DNA of 9,886 bases from Saprospiraceae bacterium. Its GTDB lineage: Bacteria > Bacteroidota > Bacteroidia > Chitinophagales > Saprospiraceae. Location: assembly GCA_020628755.1 (NCBI GenBank), contig JAHDEQ010000164.1, forward strand, positions 1 to 9,886, in the 5' to 3' direction. Below are positions 5,335 to 9,886 of the stretch, piece after piece. The notes under the pieces are model-generated. The model ran no database searches and was not told the DNA's origin. It saw only the letters and a list, made by a program, of their open reading frames with translations. The stretch's first letter is position 1. The number at the start of each line of letters is the position of its first letter. The position numbers and the translations under genes were made by a program.

Positions 5335-6762
5335 GTGAAACTCGAAAAAGCAATAGAAAAAGTTCTCAAAGAGCGTTCAAAAATTGATATTTTTGAATGT
5401 ATTGATGCGATAAAAGAACACAGTAAAAGTCGTCAGAACGACGATCTTATAGCGGATGCTATTGATGAATATTTGTTGAGTACTGGTACAACAGATATTA
5501 CTATCAATTACGATAAGGAAGAGATTGTTTATCGAGAAAAATTATTTGCAGACGTATCATTTCGTATTCTCCTTACCTCCGAAGAATTTTCTACCAAACA
5601 ATTGGTTATTGGCCATCGGTTTTTGCCCTTTATTCATCCGAGCACGCATCCCAAAAAAGTCATGCTTATTGACGAAGCCGACAATGAAATTGAAATCATT
5701 GAGGATTTTCGTAGCTTTTTAGACACCCAAACTTACTATTCTTTGTTGCCCCCTTATGGTTTGCAACACTATGACTTGGATGACAATAGCAATATTCAGG
5801 TTTATAGTTATGACCTAGCAGCGTGGATGAAACGCAATCAATTTAAGTCAAAAGATAATTTGCTTATTTCAGTTATTGATTACGATAAAAATGTTTTTCG
5901 ACTAGAAAAAATGAGTAGTCGTGATGTCAATGCTCAAAAATTGGTCACTCAAAATATGCAGCAAAAACTTTATGCTGCTTTTTGCGACCACATGGTTTAT
6001 TCTGATGCCATGTTGCCTATTGATGTACAATTGTTTCAAGCCTTTGCGATAGCAGATGCGTCCATTTTTCAACAAGCAATTTTTCCTTTAGGCCCATTTA
6101 TTTCTGATCATGAGGAGTTAGAAATTTTCAATAATGGTTCTTATGCCTTTCTCAATACTCAGTCGGGTATGGAGGAAACCTTTAGCAATGCTTATGACGA
6201 CGCACTTTACCCAGACATCAGCAATATGGGCAAGGCTACAGAAATGGAAGGTATTTTTGCAGAAATGGGGATTAGTTATACAGTAGAATTTGTAGAAGCT
6301 AAGATGATTGAACAAATTCATATACAAAATCAAATTGATAAAGACGAAATTTATAGATTGTTGTTTAAGAGAGGAGATGAGGCTTTTTATAATGCTGCCC
6401 AAAGAGAAAACTTTGACAAGGCATTTCAAAAGATGAGTGAAAAGGTAAATAATAATTTTAGTGAAAAACGCTTATCTCCATCCGAACAGCGTTTGTTATC
6501 GCAAACGCTTCGACTCAAAATGGATGTAATTGGACTCTTGCGTGATATTGATGCGAAATTGACCAATCCTGAAAACTTTGATTTTTCCATGCTTATGCAA
6601 TTACAGCCTTTTGAAAATCTTACCGATGGTTTATTGCATGTATTGACGGCTCAGAATGATCAAAAATCACAAAATCTACTCGGCGACATCAGCAATCAAG
6701 TCAAAATGATGCATGAAGAGTTTGGTAGGGTACGAGATTTTATCCTTGATCAGGTCGATTAA
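5335..6762 (+). CDS. Protein of unknown function, about 475 residues, cytosolic
   Basis: I do not recognise this family. The frame is long, uses codons like its neighbours, and is clearly coding. Starting at GTG 5335 it has 475 residues; TTG 5317 would add MKKACN but sits in a promoter element, and no in-frame ATG exists before the preceding stop. There is no signal peptide or membrane segment. About residues 1-50 are helical and charged (KLEKAIEKVLKERSKIDIFE). Residues 55-215 are mixed and probably mostly beta, with VIGHRFLPFIHPSTHP and DNEIEIIEDFRSF, and many aromatic residues (YYSLLPPYGLQHYD). The C-terminal half is helical, acidic and rich in Gln, Asn and Phe, with a predicted coiled-coil-like stretch around EAFYNAAQRENFDKAFQKMSE (split across about 357-380). 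No catalytic motif stands out. The cvpA-like gene follows on the same strand after 110 bases. Confidence 0.85.
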   Translation: MKLEKAIEKVLKERSKIDIFECIDAIKEHSKSRQNDDLIADAIDEYLLSTGTTDITINYDKEEIVYREKLFADVSFRILLTSEEFSTKQLVIGHRFLPFIHPSTHPKKVMLIDEADNEIEIIEDFRSFLDTQTYYSLLPPYGLQHYDLDDNSNIQVYSYDLAAWMKRNQFKSKDNLLISVIDYDKNVFRLEKMSSRDVNAQKLVTQNMQQKLYAAFCDHMVYSDAMLPIDVQLFQAFAIADASIFQQAIFPLGPFISDHEELEIFNNGSYAFLNTQSGMEETFSNAYDDALYPDISNMGKATEMEGIFAEMGISYTVEFVEAKMIEQIHIQNQIDKDEIYRLLFKRGDEAFYNAAQRENFDKAFQKMSEKVNNNFSEKRLSPSEQRLLSQTLRLKMDVIGLLRDIDAKLTNPENFDFSMLMQLQPFENLTDGLLHVLTAQNDQKSQNLLGDISNQVKMMHEEFGRVRDFILDQVD

Positions 6763-6872
6763 TGTAATAACCAACATTTTATCATTCAAAAAAGAGGTGT
6801 TTACCGAATTTTCGTCGAAAATCGTCTAAATAATTCGCTTTTCTATTATAGAATTAGCAATTTGGACTTGTT

Positions 6873-7454
6873 ATGGCAATAGATGTAGTATTTGTATTAG
6901 CACTGCTTTATGGATTTTATCTCGGATTCTCACGAGGTATTATCAAAACCGTTTTTGCCATTATTTCTATATTATTTGGAATAATGGCTGCCTTCAAGTT
7001 TGCACCCGCTACTACCGAATTTTTACAAACAGCTTTTAATGATACCAATCCGATATGGTTTTTGGTTGGTATTATTCTCACCTTTGTTGTTGTGATGATG
7101 ATGATTCGCCTTTTTTCAAGAGGCTTGGAAGGAATTTTGGAAAGTATCAACATCAACTTCATCAATCAACTCGCAGGAGGAATGCTATTGGCTGGTATTT
7201 GTGTATTGATTTACAGTCAATTGGTTTGGTTTGCTGACCAAGCTCGCTTGATAGATATGAATACCAAAAAAACTTCAATTACCTATCCTTATGTAGAGCA
7301 ATTTCCTGGTATTGTTAAAGAAGCGGCAAGTAAATTTCAACCTGTAATCTATGATTTTTGGGAACAATCAATGGATATGATGGACAAACTTGAAGATATG
7401 AGCATCGAACGTGAAGAAAGCAAACCAAAGGTTTATGACATCGAAGACGAGTAG
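6873..7454 (+). CDS. CvpA-family inner-membrane protein
   Basis: CvpA-family proteins are four-helix inner-membrane proteins, first named for colicin V production; their biochemical role is still unclear, with links to envelope integrity. This one has 193 residues. Membrane segments are visible at about residues 2-20, 23-42, 60-80 and 98-118. The family signature shows at the start (IDVVFVLALLYGFYLGFSRGIIKTV) and in the third to fourth helix (INFINQLAGGMLLAG). A soluble, acidic tail (about 125-193) ends the protein. ATG 6873 gives the typical start right before the first helix. The 110-base gap upstream has a 7-bp inverted repeat (ATTTTCG 6808-6814, CGAAAAT 6816-6822) but no exact promoter match, so it may be co-transcribed with the unknown gene. 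Its stop is 3 bases from the stop of the convergent regulator gene. Confidence 0.9.
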   Translation: MAIDVVFVLALLYGFYLGFSRGIIKTVFAIISILFGIMAAFKFAPATTEFLQTAFNDTNPIWFLVGIILTFVVVMMMIRLFSRGLEGILESININFINQLAGGMLLAGICVLIYSQLVWFADQARLIDMNTKKTSITYPYVEQFPGIVKEAASKFQPVIYDFWEQSMDMMDKLEDMSIEREESKPKVYDIEDE

Positions 7455-7457
7455 TTT

Positions 7458-8204
7458 TTATTGAGGTTCTAGTTTTTCCAATAATAATTTTCGCTTGCGT
7501 TCTGACACTTCAATTTTTGATTCATCTTTCATCACAATGTAGGCTTGCCTTCCTTTTATAAACTGCTCCACATAATCCAAGTTGACAAGGTGCGATTTGT
7601 GTACCCGAAAAAAGTTTTTCCGATTAAGTACTACTTCTTCGTAGTGCTTTAGTGTTTTGGTCAACAACAAAAAACTACCATCTGTAAAATATACATAAGT
7701 ATAGTTGTCATGTGCCTGACAGCGTACAATAGCTGTGGGCGATACAAAGGTAAATCCATCAAAAGTAGTCAGTGCAATTTTATCGAGCTTTTCGGTTTCG
7801 ATAAGATGTTTTAAAACGCCAAGTTTGGTTGTATTATTTTGTTGGTTGAGGCGAGCTTGCACCCGCCCAACTGCGGCTATCAATTCGTCAATCTGAATGG
7901 GTTTTAACAAATAATCAATGGCATCTACATGAAAAGCCTCCAAGGCATATTGCTCATAAGCCGTCGTAAAAATCACCTCACTCGGAAATGCTCCTTCCCA
8001 TTCTTTTATCAAAGCCAAGCCATTTTCATGTGGCATTTCGATATCCAAAAATAAGACATCTGGTGTTTGCTCCTTGAGCAAATCACGTGTTGTTTGTACA
8101 GAATTTGTCATACCCACAATTTCCAAATTAGGGCAATACTCTTCACAAAAGGCTTTCAAAATCCGACGACTTCTTGCTTCGTCATCAACAATTACTCCAG
8201 TCAT
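7458..8204 (-). CDS. LytTR-family response regulator (AlgR/LytR type)
   Basis: This 248-residue two-component regulator has an N-terminal receiver domain (about 1-118) and a C-terminal LytTR DNA-binding domain (about 145-245). In the receiver, the acidic pair Asp7-Asp8, the phosphorylated Asp54 in LFLDIEMP, Thr80-Thr81 and Lys101 in LLKP are all present, so it should be phosphorylatable. The LytTR part shows VRCQAHDNYTYVYFTDG and FFRVHKSHLVNLDYV, characteristic of the family. In Bacteroidota these regulators usually pair with a LytS/YehU-type membrane kinase encoded next door; none is in the window, so it is an orphan here. The ATG at 8204 directly precedes the VIVDDE strand, the usual position. 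A near-match promoter, TACCTTTC (8254-8247), lies upstream. Targets cannot be inferred. Confidence 0.95.
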   Translation of the reverse strand: MTGVIVDDEARSRRILKAFCEEYCPNLEIVGMTNSVQTTRDLLKEQTPDVLFLDIEMPHENGLALIKEWEGAFPSEVIFTTAYEQYALEAFHVDAIDYLLKPIQIDELIAAVGRVQARLNQQNNTTKLGVLKHLIETEKLDKIALTTFDGFTFVSPTAIVRCQAHDNYTYVYFTDGSFLLLTKTLKHYEEVVLNRKNFFRVHKSHLVNLDYVEQFIKGRQAYIVMKDESKIEVSERKRKLLLEKLEPQ

Positions 8205-8306
8205 ATCTTACAGGTATTATCGTTTTGAACCAATTTCAATCTTATAGAAAGGTACATCGATTGATAAGTTTTATTTTGAAAGTAAAAAAAGAAATCAGGA
8301 AAATAA

Positions 8307-8344
8307 AAAAACGCATAGCCAAATCAACTTGGCTATGCGTTTTT
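8307..8344 (-). terminator. Strong intrinsic terminator after moxR
   Basis: A perfect 16-bp inverted repeat (8307-8322 with 8329-8344, core CGCATAGCCAA) closes a 6-base loop. On the minus strand it is followed by a T-rich run (8311 down to about 8301: seven Ts, A, then Ts), the classic form. It lies 75 bases past the moxR stop codon and separates moxR from the regulator gene. The other strand also ends in Ts, so it may work both ways. Confidence 0.9.
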
Positions 8345-8356
8345 AGTATAAAAGAG

Positions 8357-8398
8357 TTGTATCTCAAATGCTTGTCGCAGTTGAAAACTGCGATACAA
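8357..8398. repeat. Nested palindrome between moxR and its terminator
   Basis: TCGCAGTT (8375-8382) and AACTGCGA (8386-8393) form an 8-bp hairpin with loop GAA. TTGTATC (8357-8363) is the exact reverse complement of GATACAA (8392-8398), an outer pairing that overlaps the inner one by two bases. Its GC-rich core in an AT-rich gap looks like a REP-type dispersed palindrome; copies elsewhere cannot be seen from this window. Confidence 0.5.
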
Positions 8399-8418
8399 TA
8401 CGCTTATAAAAAGAGGGA

Positions 8419-9390
8419 TTAAAACAATCCTTCAATTACTTTTTCTTCTGTTATACCTTCCGCTTCCGCTTTGTAATTACGAACGATACGGTGGCGTAAG
8501 ACGTATTTAGCAATCGCTTGGACATCTTCGATGTCAGGCGAGTATTTGCCATTGATAGCAGCGTGGCATTTCGCACCCAAAACCAAATATTGAGAAGCAC
8601 GAGGCCCCGCACCCCAAGAAATATAATTATTGACCGAGTCCGTAGCACGAGCCGTATTCGGACGAGTCATCGTTGCCAAATTTACAGCATATTCCAATAC
8701 ATTGTCTGCAATTGGAATTTTACGAATCAAGTTTTGATAAAACAAGATTTGCTCACCCGTGACGATATTTTTCAAATCGTGTTTTTGGATAGTCGTCGTT
8801 CCTTTTACAACGGCAACTTCCTCCTCGTACGAAGGATAATCCAACGGAATGTTAAACATAAAACGGTCTAACTGTGCCTCAGGAAGCGGATATGTACCTT
8901 CTTGCTCAATCGGATTTTGCGTAGCCAATACAAAGAAAGGCGAAGGCAATTTGTGGCGCACACCATTTACCGTCACCGAGCGTTCTTGCATGGCTTCCAG
9001 CAAAGCCGCCTGAGTTTTAGGAGGCGTACGGTTAATCTCATCCGCCAAAACGATATTAGAAAACAAAGGCCCTTTGTTGAATTGAAATTTACGGTCATCG
9101 CCCAAAATCTCCGAACCTGTAATATCCGAAGGCATCAAATCAGGCGTAAACTGAATACGCTTAAAGTCCAAGTCCAAAACTTCTGAAATGGTACTCACCA
9201 ATAAGGTCTTCGCCAAACCAGGTACCCCAACCAGCAAACTATGCCCGTTGCTAAACAGCGAAATAATCACCGTTTTTACGACCTCATTTTGACCAACAAT
9301 AACCTTTGCAATTTCTTTAGATAAGTCTCTGTAAGATGAAGCCAAAGCATCTACTGCTTCCACTTCCGATTTGTATGCAATTTCTGCCAT
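8419..9390 (-). CDS. MoxR-family AAA+ ATPase
   Basis: MoxR ATPases are cytosolic AAA+ chaperones that use ATP to assemble or activate partner complexes, often with VWA-domain proteins. This 323-residue protein has the usual length. Seen: Walker A GVPGLAKT at 55-62, FTPDLMPSDITG at 81-92, Walker B VLADEIN at 114-120 with catalytic Asp117-Glu118, sensor 1 in ATQNP (Asn159), the arginine-finger region EAQLDRF (Arg176), and sensor 2 in GAGPRAS (Arg264), followed by the C-terminal lid. All key residues are intact. The usual companions (DUF58 and BatA-type VWA genes) are not downstream; a terminator and the LytTR regulator are. Two 60-base lines counted here are about 51% G+C, against about 22% in one line of the unknown gene, so composition differs, probably from strong selection on a conserved, well-expressed gene. 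A promoter lies upstream at 9545-9519. Confidence 0.96.
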   Translation of the reverse strand: MAEIAYKSEVEAVDALASSYRDLSKEIAKVIVGQNEVVKTVIISLFSNGHSLLVGVPGLAKTLLVSTISEVLDLDFKRIQFTPDLMPSDITGSEILGDDRKFQFNKGPLFSNIVLADEINRTPPKTQAALLEAMQERSVTVNGVRHKLPSPFFVLATQNPIEQEGTYPLPEAQLDRFMFNIPLDYPSYEEEVAVVKGTTTIQKHDLKNIVTGEQILFYQNLIRKIPIADNVLEYAVNLATMTRPNTARATDSVNNYISWGAGPRASQYLVLGAKCHAAINGKYSPDIEDVQAIAKYVLRHRIVRNYKAEAEGITEEKVIEGLF

Positions 9391-9408
9391 TCTAAAATTT
9401 GTGTTTTC

Positions 9409-9488
9409 GTGTCTATGTACCGATGTGTTTATGTTCGTTCCTTAGATATGTGTTTATGGGAATCGCACGCACACAAACACATAGACAC
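9409..9488. repeat. Repeat cluster in the presumed moxR leader
   Basis: GTGTCTATGT (9409-9418) pairs exactly with ACATAGACAC (9479-9488). Between them ATGTGTTTATG occurs twice (9423-9433 and 9448-9458), and AAACACA (9475-9481) is complementary to part of both copies. The whole 80 bases is built from variants of a GTGT(C/T)TATG word in both orientations. It sits between the predicted moxR transcription start and its ATG. Confidence 0.6.
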
Positions 9489-9518
9489 CTAGATACTTCA
9501 ATAACATTCATAACGTCG

Positions 9519-9545
9519 CAAATGTATGCTTTGTTGCGAAAACAA
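9519..9545 (-). promoter_or_regulatory. Promoter for moxR
   Basis: On the minus strand TTG (9545-9543) and TACATTTG (9526-9519) are separated by 16 bases, close to the 17-23 reported for Bacteroidota promoters, and the -7 element is exact and followed by CG. It lies just after the stop codon of the upstream gene. The leader would be about 120 bases and would contain the repeat cluster. Confidence 0.6.
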
Positions 9546-9550
9546 TATCA

Positions 9551-9886
9551 TTACAATTCTTCTTTTTCCCAACCACGTTCTCGATGTTCCAATACAATTT
9601 TTACGCCGTATTTGTTTTTGAGGTGGCGTGCTGTTTGGTCAGCTGCATAGACCGAGCGATGCTGGCCGCCTGTACAACCAAAGTTGATCGCCAAATTGGT
9701 AAAACTCCGTTCGATATAGTTTTCCACAGATTTATCCACAATGTGGAAAATATTGTGGATAAAGGCATCCATATTGCTGTGCTGTTTCAAGAAATTAATC
9801 ACAGATTCGTCTCGTCCCGTCTGCATTTTGTAGGGTTCATAGCGACCAGGATTATGTATAAAACGACAATCGAAAACAAAGCCGCC
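9551..9886 (-). CDS. RapZ C-terminal domain protein, 5' end beyond the window
   Basis: The frame is open from the right edge (9886) to the stop at 9553-9551, giving 111 residues. It begins inside the domain with GGFVFDCRFIHNPGR and contains the hallmark FGCTGGQHRSVYAAD (about residues 69-83) and a final RERGWE. In E. coli this domain of RapZ binds the small RNAs that control glucosamine-6-phosphate synthase and senses glucosamine-6-phosphate; in Gram-positive YvcJ it is also present. In Bacteroidota the domain is often found alone or behind a phosphotransferase (kinase-like) domain rather than the RapZ P-loop domain, so the missing N-terminus decides its class. The ATG at 9826 is internal, since the conserved GGFVFDCR block lies upstream of it. 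A cluster of DnaA-box-like sites lies in the coding sequence. Confidence 0.9.
   Translation of the reverse strand, partial: GGFVFDCRFIHNPGRYEPYKMQTGRDESVINFLKQHSNMDAFIHNIFHIVDKSVENYIERSFTNLAINFGCTGGQHRSVYAADQTARHLKNKYGVKIVLEHRERGWEKEEL
9720..9762. promoter_or_regulatory. Cluster of four DnaA-box-like 9-mers
   Basis: On the plus strand TTTTCCACA (9720-9728) and TTATCCACA (9732-9740) are followed by their reverse complements TGTGGAAAA (9742-9750) and TGTGGATAA (9754-9762). TTATCCACA is the perfect bacterial DnaA box, and TTTTCCACA fits the relaxed form TTWTNCACA. Spacings are 3, 1 and 3 bases, so each orientation has the same two-box unit. The cluster lies in the coding sequence of the RapZ-domain gene, where codons for conserved Val-Asp and Val-Glu contribute GTGGA words, so chance plus protein constraint is an alternative. 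Possible roles are DnaA titration, regulation or part of an origin. Confidence 0.45.

Noticed and set aside
6808..6822. 7-bp inverted repeat ATTTTCG/CGAAAAT as a terminator between the unknown gene and the cvpA-like gene
   Set aside because: The loop would be a single base and no T-run follows, so it cannot be called a terminator.
9399..9650. 83-codon open frame on the plus strand
   Set aside because: It runs through the repeat-rich moxR leader and antisense to the RapZ-domain gene; Cys/Arg/His-rich composition is an artefact.
1..9886. Mobile element, CRISPR array, tRNA or rRNA
   Set aside because: I looked for transposase or integrase motifs, regularly spaced repeats and tRNA-like cloverleaf ends, and saw none.

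Overview
The window reads as a chromosomal segment of a Bacteroidota bacterium. The reasons are AT-rich DNA, several exact copies of the phylum's TAnnTTTG -7 promoter element upstream of genes, no clear Shine-Dalgarno sites, and a tandem pair of OmpH/Skp genes followed by murI, an arrangement typical of this phylum. The class cannot be fixed; Cytophagia-like or Saprospiria-like is a guess. Most of the window is ordinary housekeeping content, and I see no phage, transposase, CRISPR array, tRNA or rRNA.

Left part (1-2744, minus strand): histidine ammonia-lyase (hutH) is followed after 72 bases by a PagL-like outer-membrane lipid A deacylase-family gene that runs off the left edge at what is probably its last codon. 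A 326-base divergent region (2745-3070) holds the hutH promoter, a palindromic operator-like repeat and promoter elements for the first ompH gene.

Centre (3071-7454, plus strand): two Skp/OmpH-type periplasmic chaperones, glutamate racemase (murI), a conserved-looking protein of unknown function (about 475 residues) and a CvpA-family membrane protein. A strong hairpin with a T-run ends exactly at the murI start codon. Chaperones and racemase both serve the cell envelope (outer-membrane protein transit; D-glutamate for peptidoglycan).

Right part (7458-9886, minus strand): reading in the direction of transcription, a RapZ C-terminal-domain gene (cut by the right edge), a MoxR AAA+ ATPase with a repeat-containing leader, a strong terminator, and an orphan LytTR response regulator that converges on cvpA with only 3 bases between the stop codons.

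The most unusual signal is a cluster of four DnaA-box-like 9-mers (two exact TTATCCACA, two TTTTCCACA) in 43 bases inside the RapZ-domain gene. Other structures worth a look are the murI attenuator-like hairpin, two perfect 10-bp inverted repeats inside murI, paired inverted repeats downstream of murI, the nested palindrome after moxR, and the Asn in place of the expected catalytic Glu in the PagL-like protein.
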